A DNA stretch of 32,847 nt from Alphaproteobacteria bacterium (GTDB lineage Bacteria > Pseudomonadota > Alphaproteobacteria > Caulobacterales > Aquidulcibacteraceae): contig QBMO01000027.1 of the NCBI GenBank assembly GCA_003242075.1, forward strand, positions 4,501 to 37,347, given 5' to 3'. The number at the start of each line of letters is the position of its first letter. The stretch's first letter is position 1. Positions 1-6,320 of this stretch are shown one piece after another. The notes beneath the pieces are model-generated. The model made no database searches and had not been told where the DNA came from. It was given only the letters and a program-made list of their open reading frames with translations. The translations under genes were made by a program, and so were the position numbers.

Positions 1-172
1 CAATTCGCCGCGCCGGGTTGGCCAACACGGCGAGGCTGGCGTGGACACCCCAGACCCAAGACGGTCCGCCGGTTTCTTCCTCAAACTGCCGACGCGGTAG
101 TTTGTCAGGCGGAATGCCGTGGGCCGGACGGTTCGGCGGAGGAGGTCGTTTGTTCACGAGCTGGTCTTTCAT
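1..172 (-). CDS. rlmB: RlmB-type 23S rRNA ribose methyltransferase, 5' part
   Basis: Partial gene running off the left edge; about 57 codons are visible from an ATG at 172. After a basic, proline-rich start the translation contains WVWGVHASLAVLANPARRI, which matches the start of the substrate-binding domain of TrmH/RlmB (SpoU) 2'-O-methyltransferases, which methylate 23S rRNA. The SpoU catalytic domain lies outside the window. The Pro/Arg-rich leader of about 35 residues before that motif is common in alphaproteobacterial members. I see no strong Shine-Dalgarno upstream of this ATG. Without the inserted element, the gene would lie directly downstream of the tRNA-Gly/tRNA-Tyr pair on the same strand. 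The family call rests on a short motif, so it is good but not certain. Confidence 0.72.
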   Translation of the reverse strand, partial: MKDQLVNKRPPPPNRPAHGIPPDKLPRRQFEEETGGPSWVWGVHASLAVLANPARRI

Positions 173-220
173 GGCGCGGCGACGGGGCCAGCCGAAGCGC
201 GCGCGTGGATCGCGCAGCTC

Positions 221-274
221 TCCTACGCCAAGGCTCCGGAGGGCATCCTACGCTCGCTGCGCGCGCGAAGGATG
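221..274. repeat. palindromic REP-like sequence next to the element's left end
   Basis: TCCTACGC occurs twice (221-228 and 246-253). CATCCT at 244-249 can pair with AGGATG at 269-274 around a GC-rich interior, so the stem runs into the first bases of the 46-bp repeat. This resembles short palindromic REP-type units often found beside tRNA genes in alphaproteobacteria. A role is not shown; it could also act as a transcript end for the minus-strand tRNA unit before the insertion. Confidence 0.35.
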
Positions 275-316
275 GTGGAAGGGGCTGGATTCGAACCAGC
301 GTACGCTCTCGCGGGC
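271..316 (-). repeat. distal attachment-site copy: 46-bp duplicate of the tRNA-Tyr 3' end
   Basis: These 46 bases are identical to 2319-2364. They reproduce the CCA end, the 3' acceptor strand, the T arm and the variable arm of tRNA-Tyr, and stop before the anticodon arm. A tRNA 3'-end fragment at the far side of an integrase-bearing segment is the normal signature of site-specific integration into a tRNA gene. This copy is not a functional tRNA. Confidence 0.9.
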
Positions 317-338
317 CGTCCTGGCACTTTCTGACCTA

Positions 339-373
339 TCTTCGTAGGCAAAATGCCTTGTCTTCTGTAGGCA
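339..373 (+). repeat. candidate integrase arm-type sites, left end
   Basis: TCTTCGTAGGCA at 339-350 is repeated as TTCTGTAGGCA at 363-373, just inside the left attachment repeat. The same motif, in the same orientation, occurs just inside the right repeat. Short direct repeats flanking the core site are what tyrosine recombinases use as arm-binding sites. The assignment is inference from position and repetition. Confidence 0.4.
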
Positions 374-423
374 GGATTAGGTCACTGCGGCAAGAGCTTG
401 AATGAATTCGCTTGCGTGCGTTG

Positions 424-1431
424 TCACTGCTGCTGTGCCGGGACCATTTCCCAACTTGCCGCGTCACCATCCGGATGCTGCGCTGTCCCAGAGATGCGAC
501 GTCCCCCCTGTGAAACCGTTCCGGTATAATGACTGCCCGAGGAAAATTGAATGACGACGGTGTTCCCATCCATCGTCCAACGCCCATCAACTCCGCCATC
601 CGTGCTGACGGTCCCATCTACGTTGAACGCCACCAGTGCTTTGGTTGTAGCGTCGCGCTGCCAACGAATGTCGGCGGACCACAAAAAACCGGAGATGCTG
701 GACGTTGCGCTGGCACTACCGGGAGAGAGACTGCTTGCGACCACCAAGACAACCGACTGCCGTCCAGCTTCGATCCGCCTCTCAATCGTTCCAGTTAGCT
801 GAGCCTCCGGCACTAGCCTCACACCGGTGGGCAAAAGAGGCAGAACGTAGTCAATCTTGATGGCGAAGCCGATGTTTTCGGGAAGCGATCCGGTTGCTTG
901 CAAGACTGCCAAGTCGTCTAGCCTGGCCGTGATTATTCCGATGACCGCCCCGTTAGCACCAATCAACGGACCGCCAGAACTCCCTGGCTGGACCGGTACA
1001 TCCACTTGTAAGAAGCGGCTGTCGCCTCCCGCTCCAGAAAGGGCGTTGACGCGACCGAAATTGGCCCTCAGCTCGTTGCCTTGGATGCTCGCGAGCGGAT
1101 AGCCCATAGAGAACACTTCTTGGCCGACCCTGATATCTCGTGAACTCCCGAGAGTTAGCGGGACCGTGGTTCTCGCGATCCTAAGAACCGCGATGTCGTT
1201 GTTGGGGTCACTCGCGACGAGTTCAGCAAGAACGACTTCGCCGTTCCACAGAACAGTCAAGTTGTCCCGTCCCTCTATCACGTGAAAGTTGGTCACTAGG
1301 TAGCCATCACGGGAAATGAAAAACCCGGTCCCGGTCGCGGATGAATCGGTCGCTTGAGCCGAGGCGAACGGCGCGCCCGCGAACATCAGCAACACGATGA
1401 ATACAAAGCTAAGCGACCGAAACGTTGGCAT
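424..1431 (-). CDS. secreted trypsin-like (S1C/HtrA-type) serine protease, element cargo
   Basis: A 335-residue protein with a Sec signal peptide (hydrophobic residues 8-24, cleavage likely after ASA near residue 25), so it acts in the periplasm or outside. A chymotrypsin-fold protease domain follows, with the full catalytic triad visible: His50 in NFHVIEG, Asp79 in PNNDIAVLRI and Ser152 in PGSSGGPL. There is no PDZ domain. Instead, residues from about 240 to the end form a beta-rich domain with a DGTVSTDGG...GRWTMDG...YTGTV...GGRRISG pattern, which resembles lipocalin-like modules attached to other bacterial proteins. It is the only intact gene in the tRNA-Tyr element. It stands alone, with 80 bp separating it from the integrase remnant upstream. 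The substrate is unknown; protein quality control or attack on external proteins are both possible. Confidence 0.85.
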   Translation of the reverse strand: MPTFRSLSFVFIVLLMFAGAPFASAQATDSSATGTGFFISRDGYLVTNFHVIEGRDNLTVLWNGEVVLAELVASDPNNDIAVLRIARTTVPLTLGSSRDIRVGQEVFSMGYPLASIQGNELRANFGRVNALSGAGGDSRFLQVDVPVQPGSSGGPLIGANGAVIGIITARLDDLAVLQATGSLPENIGFAIKIDYVLPLLPTGVRLVPEAQLTGTIERRIEAGRQSVVLVVASSLSPGSASATSSISGFLWSADIRWQRDATTKALVAFNVDGTVSTDGGVDGRWTMDGNTVVIQFSSGSHYTGTVSQGGRRISGTAQHPDGDAASWEMVPAQQQ

Positions 1432-1512
1432 CGAGCTCCCCCATTATTTTTCTCATGCGCTGCTTCGAGCCTAGCAATCTCGCGCCGGTGAGGGCGCATA
1501 GTGGGCGCGCGT

Positions 1513-2245
1513 TCAGTCGCCTGCCACCACCTCAGCGATGATTTTTTCTATGTCGACGGTGGTGCACACGCTGCGTGCGTACGCGACGAAGAAGTCACAT
1601 GCCTTCTGTGGGTTTGGACGCTCGAACATGCGCGCGCCATCGCCATAGTCGAGCGGCACCTCGAAAACCCCGTGGTCGTAAACGGGCATCTCGCCCCATT
1701 TGGACTGCACCCGCCTGGCGCGCGCGTCCGTGACCCTTCCGACATGCTGCGCCTGTCCGCCGCTGCCCGAGGAGCGCGCACAACGTGTCGAGGCGTGGGC
1801 CATGCGCTTGCTTAGTTGTCGTCGTCGCGGCGCGGAGCGGATCAGAGGCGAAGCGTTGCACGGCCTCAGCGACCGTGACGGGCGCGTCGGGCTCCGGGTC
1901 CTCATCCAGGTTAGGCCATTGCCCTTGGAGTGCAGCAAGATCGCGGTTGATCTTCATCGCTTGCGCCGACATCGGGGGCGTTGGATCGTTCGCTCTCTGC
2001 ACGATGGGCTTAGGCGTCGCGTTCGCTATGGCATCGAACTCGGCGACCGCCGCAATATATTGCTGTGCCCGCTCGATGTCGGTTGGGCCGGGCAGGGATC
2101 GCGTGAACTCACGGGCTCCTTGGAACCGAACCCGCTTCGTCTCGGGGATATGGCGGCGGTACTGCCAGTTACCCCGCTTATCGCGCGTCATGTGCTTGAG
2201 GTCCGCCATCTCAAGCGGCCTCAGGTTTGTAGGCAGGTCGTCCAT
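1513..2245 (-). pseudogene. truncated tyrosine recombinase (integrase) fused to an unidentified fragment
   Basis: The reading frame opens at 2245 (MDDLPTNLRPLEMADLKHM) and shows KRGNWQYRRHIPETKR and then an Ala-rich helical stretch. This is typical of the N-terminal arm-binding and core-binding regions of phage-type integrases. Around 1740-1800 this frame turns into Arg/Ala-rich sequence of shadow type. A second frame then looks protein-like, from about 1710 to its stop at 1513 (SKWGEMPVYDHGVFEVPLDY ... CTTVDIEKIIAEVVAGD), but does not look like a recombinase. The catalytic domain with the R-H-R-Y residues is absent. The likely history is a deletion that joined the 5' part of an integrase to the 3' end of another gene, out of frame. 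Adjacency to the tRNA-Tyr 3' end supports the integrase call. Confidence 0.7.
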
Positions 2246-2258
2246 TTCTTCGTAGGCA
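2226..2258 (+). repeat. candidate integrase arm-type sites, right end
   Basis: TTTGTAGGCA at 2226-2235 and TCTTCGTAGGCA at 2247-2258. The latter 12-mer is identical to 339-350 at the other end, in the same orientation. The first copy overlaps the start of the integrase reading frame and the second lies just upstream of it, which would suit integrase autoregulation. Function is inferred. Confidence 0.4.
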
Positions 2259-2318
2259 CTTTACGCGTCGAGGCGCGGTTGTGGCCGAAAACTCAGGACA
2301 ATCAAGCTGCCCTGAGCA

Positions 2319-2364
2319 GATGGTGGAAGGGGCTGGATTCGAACCAGCGTACGCTCTCGCGGGC
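2319..2364 (-). repeat. tRNA-proximal attachment-site copy (within tRNA-Tyr)
   Basis: This is the partner of the 271-316 repeat, identical over 46 bp. It contains the 3' part of the intact tRNA-Tyr gene plus two bases beyond the encoded CCA. Insertion therefore kept the tRNA functional. Confidence 0.9.
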
Positions 2365-2406
2365 AGATTTACAGTCTGCTGCCATTAACCACTCGGCCAC
2401 CCTTCC
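2321..2406 (-). tRNA. tRNA-Tyr (anticodon GTA)
   Basis: The reverse complement folds as a class II tRNA with a long variable arm. The 7-bp acceptor stem is GGAAGGG/CCCTTCC (2400-2406 with 2325-2331), the discriminator is A, and CCA is encoded at 2321-2323. The anticodon loop reads CTGTAAA, the variable arm CCCGCGAGAGCGTACGC, and the T arm GGTTCGAATCC. It charges tyrosine for UAC/UAU codons. Its 3' half is the integration target of the adjacent element. Confidence 0.96.
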
Positions 2407-2473
2407 GCCGGAGGGCGGCTTCTAGCCAAGGCGCATGCTCCGAGCAAGCGGAGAGGTCGCGGCGCGGCAAGGT

Positions 2474-2547
2474 TGGAGCGGGTAGAGGGAATCGAACCCT
2501 CGTCTTCAGCTTGGAAGGCTGCGGCTCTACCATTGAGCTATACCCGC
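2474..2547 (-). tRNA. tRNA-Gly (anticodon TCC)
   Basis: The reverse complement is a standard 74-nt cloverleaf including CCA. The acceptor stem is GCGGGTA/TACCCGC (2541-2547 with 2478-2484), the D arm GCTCAATGGTAGAGC, the anticodon loop CTTCCAA, the T arm GAGGGTTCGATTCCCTC, and CCA is encoded at 2474-2476. It lies 67 bp upstream of tRNA-Tyr on the same strand and is probably cotranscribed with it. Confidence 0.96.
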
Positions 2548-2740
2548 GCGCGGCCAGCCAAATAGCGGTTTGGGGCGGCTTAGTCGAGAAGGCGCGGTCG
2601 TTCGACCCAAGGGCGCCTATCCGCGAGGCGCCGACTGCGTTTTCCCCGCTCGCGTGATCGCCAAAGGCGCGCGTCGGGTTTGCCGCGGCGCACCGCCGGC
2701 TCATACTGCAGCCGTGTAGGACCTTGACGGGGAGGCGGTG

Positions 2741-3625
2741 ATGCCGCTGGCAAGGGCGCTTGTGCAGATCGTCGTGGCGCTTGCGTGCTTGGCTGCGGCC
2801 GGGTGCGAGACGGCGTTCGCGCCGCCGCCGCCGCGCGCGGCGGAGGAGCGGGCCGTGGTTGAAGGCGAGCCCGTCGCAGAAGTCGGGTCAGACGAGCTGG
2901 CGGTCGGCGCCACTGCGCGGCCGCCACGCGAACTATGGCTCGGCGCCGACATGGTGATTCAGCGCGTCGAACCAGAGGTGGCGCGCGCCGAGGTGGGCGA
3001 GGCGGTGCAGCAACTTGTCGCCGACGCGCGCTTTTGCACCCCAATGCCGACGGTGTGGTTGGCGGCATCCGAGCGCAACGGAAGATTCGTGGTGCGTTTC
3101 GATCTGATGCGCCGCGACTGGGGCGCCGATGTCGCCGCGAGCGCGCAGTCGCGCATGGAAGACATGGTAGCGATGGGATTTCTAACACGACGCGACGTGT
3201 CGGAGGTCGGAATTGGCGCCGTCGAGTACACGCTGACGCGGGAAGGGCGCCTCTATCTTCGCGGCGCCATCGATTCCGGTCAGCGCCCTGCATTCTGTGC
3301 GCCCGCTGAACGACGCGTGGTCGAGATCACCGCGATGGAGTGGGGCCAGTTCCCGTGCGGCACCCTCCGTGTGCGCTTCACCCACACGGCTGATGCATGG
3401 CCCGCTTGGGCCACCACCGCTTCGTCTCGCCAAAGGCTGGAGCAAACTTGGCCCCCTCTCGGCGAGAACGGTTACGGCGAAGTGTCGTTAAGCCGCCAGT
3501 GGTTTCGCGTCGCCAGCTTGCCCCGTGGGGCTCGCAACGGAGCGCTTGTCTCGGCATGCCTCGACGATGATCGCGAGCGTGTTATCGCCAACGATCTGAA
3601 TCTTTCAGCGCCGCCGCCTTACTGA
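2741..3625 (+). CDS. hypothetical lipoprotein
   Basis: A 294-residue protein I do not recognise. The N-terminus MPLARALVQIVVALACLAAAGC is a lipoprotein signal with lipobox LAAAGC, so Cys22 would be lipidated and the protein anchored in an envelope membrane. The mature part begins with a Pro/Ala/Glu-rich linker followed by a mixed alpha/beta region. It has several further Cys (RFCTPMP, AFCAPAE, FPCGTL and SACLDD) that could form disulfides in the periplasm. The ATG at 2741 is preferred over an in-frame GTG at 2738 because GGAGG at 2731-2735 sits five bases upstream of the ATG. It is convergent with dodecin, with only three bases between the two stop codons. Confidence 0.75.
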   Translation: MPLARALVQIVVALACLAAAGCETAFAPPPPRAAEERAVVEGEPVAEVGSDELAVGATARPPRELWLGADMVIQRVEPEVARAEVGEAVQQLVADARFCTPMPTVWLAASERNGRFVVRFDLMRRDWGADVAASAQSRMEDMVAMGFLTRRDVSEVGIGAVEYTLTREGRLYLRGAIDSGQRPAFCAPAERRVVEITAMEWGQFPCGTLRVRFTHTADAWPAWATTASSRQRLEQTWPPLGENGYGEVSLSRQWFRVASLPRGARNGALVSACLDDDRERVIANDLNLSAPPPY

Positions 3626-3637
3626 AGATTACTTCAG
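3622..3637. terminator. short palindrome spanning two convergent stop codons
   Basis: CTGAAG-ATTA-CTTCAG is a 6-bp stem with a 4-base loop. It contains the TGA of the lipoprotein gene (3623-3625) and the TAA of dodecin (3629-3631 on the other strand). It may act as a weak bidirectional end point, but no T tract follows on either strand. Confidence 0.3.
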
Positions 3638-3829
3638 CAGGAACGTCACCTTCATGTTGACGCGCCATTCGCTGATCTTGCCGTTCTTGGCCGTGACCTT
3701 GATGTCCTGAATCCAGGCGCCTTCGACGTTTTCGAGCGTATCTGAAGCTTTCGCCATGCCTTGCTCGATGGCGTCTTCGAGACCCTTGTTCGAGCCTGAC
3801 GTAACTTCGATGACTTTCGCGACTGCCAT
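3629..3829 (-). CDS. dodecin family flavin-binding protein
   Basis: A 66-residue protein of full dodecin length. Dodecins form hollow cytoplasmic dodecamers that bind and buffer flavins (FMN, riboflavin or FAD), and in some species CoA. Visible family features are VIEVTSGSNKGLEDAIEQGM, the conserved Trp in GAWIQDIKV (which stacks on the flavin), and the C-terminal strand WRVNMKVTFLL. A strong Shine-Dalgarno AGGAGG lies seven bases upstream of the ATG. It is single-gene, on the same strand as btuB, 76 bp downstream of the btuB stop. The call is firm; the exact ligand is not decided by sequence alone. Confidence 0.93.
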   Translation of the reverse strand: MAVAKVIEVTSGSNKGLEDAIEQGMAKASDTLENVEGAWIQDIKVTAKNGKISEWRVNMKVTFLLK

Positions 3830-3905
3830 GGCGTCCTCCTGTTCGATTGAACGGGAGGACGCTAGGCCTCGTGGCGGGTGTCAGCAATGTTCCCGCGCGA
3901 TGGCG

Positions 3906-5834
3906 TTATCGAGCGCGATCGCTCTCTGCCCTTAAGCGTACGCCCACCATGAAGTTGCGCGGCGCGCCAGCAAAGGCGCCGGGGCTCTCATAAGTTTCGT
4001 CAGTGACGTTGCGGCCCGACAGGTAAATCTGCGCGCCATAGCTGATGCGCCAGGCGGCGGATGCATCGAGCAAATCGTAGGAGGGCAGGTTCCCGGCGGC
4101 GATGAAGAGGCCGTCACCGTCATAGAGGCGATCGAGTTGTTCACCGACGCGCCGCCACGAAAGCCGCGCTGAGAGGGGCCCATGTTCAGCAATCAACGAT
4201 GCCGTCCAGCTTTCTTCCGGCCGTCTCGGGAGCGGCGCGCCAGTGACGCCATTTTTGGCGTTGGTGTGGACGTAAGACAGTTGTGCGGTCAGCCACGACA
4301 CCGGCGAAATCGCAACGCGGGCTTCTGCGCTTTCCAGTTCGGCTTCATCGATATTGATGAAGGCGTATGGCGGGGACGACGCATAGGTGATCAGGTTGTC
4401 GACGTTTGTTCGCCGATAGATCAAGCCCACTTCTAGGCTGCGGTCTTGCCCGAATGCGCTGAGCCAGGCGTCGGCGCCCACTTCCCAGCCATCGGCTTCT
4501 TCCGCTTCCAACGCGGCGTTGCCGTAGCTTGGATCGAAGCGCTCATTGAGCGTCGGCGCGCGAAAAGACGTACCGTAATTGGCATAGACGCGCGCGAACT
4601 CGGCAAGCGCGAACGATGCGCCGAGGCGCCACGTGTCTTGTGTGCCGAAGCCATCAAATTCATCGACGCGCGCAGCGGCCGTCAGCGTGAGCGCCCGCAG
4701 ATCGCCTTGAGCTGTGATGAACGCGCCGGTTCGATCCTGGTCAGCGACAATGCTGGTGAACATGGTCGCGATATCGACATTTTCGCGCTCGGTCTCGATA
4801 CCAAGTAGAAAGCGTGCGTTTGAGAGCGCGCCAATGTCGCCGGTCCGCCAGTCGAGCGTGAGATCGGCGAAGTGGCGTTCGCCGTCGAAGGATGCCGTGG
4901 TGACGCCGCCGTCGCGTTCCGCGCGCTCGTAGTTGAGTTGACCGCCCGCTGCGCGCAGCGAGAGCGCCTCACTGATCCGCCACGTCGCGCCCAAACGCGC
5001 AAGCGCCAGATCGTTGCGAGCGATCTCGAGATCGGTGTCGTCCGCGCGGTATTCGTCGAAGGCCATCGTGTACGGAAAGGCATCAAAATCCGCCCGCGCT
5101 TCTCGGCCGCGCAACAGAAGATCGAGGGAGAATGCATTTGAGACATCGAAATCGAAAACGCCGGTGATCGTCGTTGATTCCGCGCCATCTTCATCGCCGG
5201 TGTGGGTGCTCATGCGTTCGGGGACGAGATCGTAGCCCTCGGTCGCATAGCCTTCGGCCGTCACCGCGTAGCGAAATGCGCCAAGCGTGCCGTCGATTGA
5301 GACTGTGCTGGAGATCGTCTCGAACGATCCGATGCCGATATCGAGTTGCGCATTGAACGGCCCATCCCGGCCGCGGCGCGGCAGCATGTTCACCACGCCG
5401 CCAATCGCGTCGGAGCCGTAGACTGCGCTCATCGGCCCTTGCACGACCTCGATACTAGTCAAGCCGCCAAGCGTGTCTTGACCCGCGTCGAATGCGGAAC
5501 TCGGGGAGGAGGGGTCGTTCAGACGGATGTCGTCGAACAACACCAGTGTGTGGTTGGACGAAGCGCCGCCGGAAAAAATGCTTGCCTGGCTGCCTGCACC
5601 GCCGGACTGCACCACGTGCAGGCCCGGCGCGTCGCTGAGCGCATCGGCCAACGAAGCAATGCCGCGGGCGTTTGCGTCTTCAACATCGATGACATTGACA
5701 TCAGCAGGCAATCGCACCGCATCGCTTGGAAGCCGCGTCGCGGTGACCACGATGGCGTCGTCGGTCGCTTGCGCGAAAGCTGGAGTCGAAAAGAAGGAAG
5801 CCGCCAATAGCGCGGCCTTCATTACGTTACGCAT
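3906..5834 (-). CDS. btuB: TonB-dependent vitamin B12 receptor
   Basis: A 642-residue outer-membrane receptor. Residues 5-22 form a Sec signal peptide ending AFA. A TonB box-like DDAIVVTATR follows near residue 25, and then a plug domain with the usual elements (DALSDAPGLHV, TLVLFDDIRLND, IEVVQGPMSAVYGSDAIGGV). A long 22-strand barrel region ends in FMVGVRLRAESDRAR. The family imports cobalamin or other large ligands with energy from TonB-ExbBD. The substrate call is strong here because the leader holds a cobalamin riboswitch on the same strand. The ATG at 5834 has GGGGA eight bases upstream; Met5 is a weaker alternative. No btuCDF or cob genes lie beside it in the window. Confidence 0.9.
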   Translation of the reverse strand: MRNVMKAALLAASFFSTPAFAQATDDAIVVTATRLPSDAVRLPADVNVIDVEDANARGIASLADALSDAPGLHVVQSGGAGSQASIFSGGASSNHTLVLFDDIRLNDPSSPSSAFDAGQDTLGGLTSIEVVQGPMSAVYGSDAIGGVVNMLPRRGRDGPFNAQLDIGIGSFETISSTVSIDGTLGAFRYAVTAEGYATEGYDLVPERMSTHTGDEDGAESTTITGVFDFDVSNAFSLDLLLRGREARADFDAFPYTMAFDEYRADDTDLEIARNDLALARLGATWRISEALSLRAAGGQLNYERAERDGGVTTASFDGERHFADLTLDWRTGDIGALSNARFLLGIETERENVDIATMFTSIVADQDRTGAFITAQGDLRALTLTAAARVDEFDGFGTQDTWRLGASFALAEFARVYANYGTSFRAPTLNERFDPSYGNAALEAEEADGWEVGADAWLSAFGQDRSLEVGLIYRRTNVDNLITYASSPPYAFINIDEAELESAEARVAISPVSWLTAQLSYVHTNAKNGVTGAPLPRRPEESWTASLIAEHGPLSARLSWRRVGEQLDRLYDGDGLFIAAGNLPSYDLLDASAAWRISYGAQIYLSGRNVTDETYESPGAFAGAPRNFMVGVRLRAESDRAR

Positions 5835-5989
5835 GGGTGCATCCCCGTTTTGCAGGCGCGCCCCGTCCCCTCGGGCGCGCGTTCACAGCGACAAGCGGGG
5901 CGTGAACACACGCGGGGCCGCCCGCGTCGCTGCTGCGGAGACGTTCCGGTTCGACGGCTGGACCCGGCCGGGCGAACGAGCGACGTGCG

Positions 5990-6147
5990 GCGGCAGGTCT
6001 CCTGGCTCACGGCTCGATCGCGTTCCGCCGCCTTCCCAACCGGATATCCGGTCAGTGGCATGATGGCGGAGCGCTCGCCGCTTACAGTTGCGGGCACAGC
6101 CGCGGTTTTGGGGTTGGCAACCCCGCACCGCGTTCCCATTTCACGTC
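5990..6147 (-). promoter_or_regulatory. cobalamin (adenosylcobalamin) riboswitch
   Basis: Read on the minus strand, the conserved blocks of the cobalamin aptamer appear in order: GGGAACGCGGTG, then CCGCGGCTGTGCCCGCAACTG with TAAGCGG, the B12-box region with GCCACTG, GGGAAGGCGGCGG, and the closing GAGCCAGGAGACCTGCCGC. It lies about 155 bases upstream of the btuB start. High B12 would be expected to repress btuB. I did not resolve the expression platform; the GC-rich stretch at 5850-5960 could pair to hide the ribosome binding site. Confidence 0.93.
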
Positions 6148-6173
6148 CTCATCGGACGACCGTCGCGCGGAGA

Positions 6174-6202
6174 CGTTTAGCCGCGTCGGATGGCTCCGCC
6201 AA
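6174..6202 (-). promoter_or_regulatory. candidate promoter of riboswitch-btuB
   Basis: On the minus strand, TTGGCG (6197-6202) and TAAACG (6174-6179) are separated by 17 bp and end about 26 bases before the aptamer begins. The position suits a sigma-70 promoter that transcribes the whole leader. The -10 is a partial match. Confidence 0.45.
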
Positions 6203-6215
6203 GCCGTTGTGGGGC

Positions 6216-6243
6216 TTGACGTGAGCAATGCTACCGCTAAAGA
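6216..6243 (+). promoter_or_regulatory. candidate promoter of tuf
   Basis: TTGACG (6216-6221), a 16-bp spacer and TAAAGA (6238-6243) lie 78 bases upstream of the tuf ATG. TTGACG is the typical -35 in this group. It is back to back with the btuB promoter. Confidence 0.55.
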
Positions 6244-6320
6244 CCCGCACCTTACGCGCGCTCCGGCCCGGCCGAAGCGTCGATCATCATTTTTGGACGC
6301 CGGAGAGACAGGACCTCACA

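Larger units (their letters stand above)
271..2364. mobile_element. decayed mini integrative element in the tRNA-Tyr 3' end
   Basis: The segment is bounded by the 46-bp direct repeats at 271-316 and 2319-2364. It carries an integrase remnant next to the tRNA, in the usual position and orientation, and a single intact cargo gene, a secreted trypsin-like protease. At about 2.1 kb it is far shorter than a functional integrative element, and its integrase lacks the catalytic domain, so it is probably an immobile remnant left by internal deletion. Codon and base use of the cargo gene is visibly less GC-rich than the ribosomal genes. Copies of a (T/C)GTAGGCA motif lie near both ends (339-373 and 2226-2258). 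Confidence 0.85.

Noticed and set aside
271-316. Possible second tRNA-Tyr gene
   Set aside because: Only the 3' part (acceptor strand, T arm, variable arm) is present; the anticodon arm and 5' half are missing, so it is an att duplicate.
18-405. Plus-strand open frames giving GLDSNQRTLSRA and GAGFEPAYALAGR-type peptides
   Set aside because: These are antisense reads through the tRNA-Tyr 3' fragment, a well-known source of false protein predictions. The same peptide recurs at the intact tRNA near 2330-2370.
1700-2425. A 241-codon plus-strand open frame over the integrase remnant and tRNA-Tyr
   Set aside because: It runs antisense to the integrase and the tRNA and has no recognisable domain. 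The minus-strand reading shows real integrase motifs.
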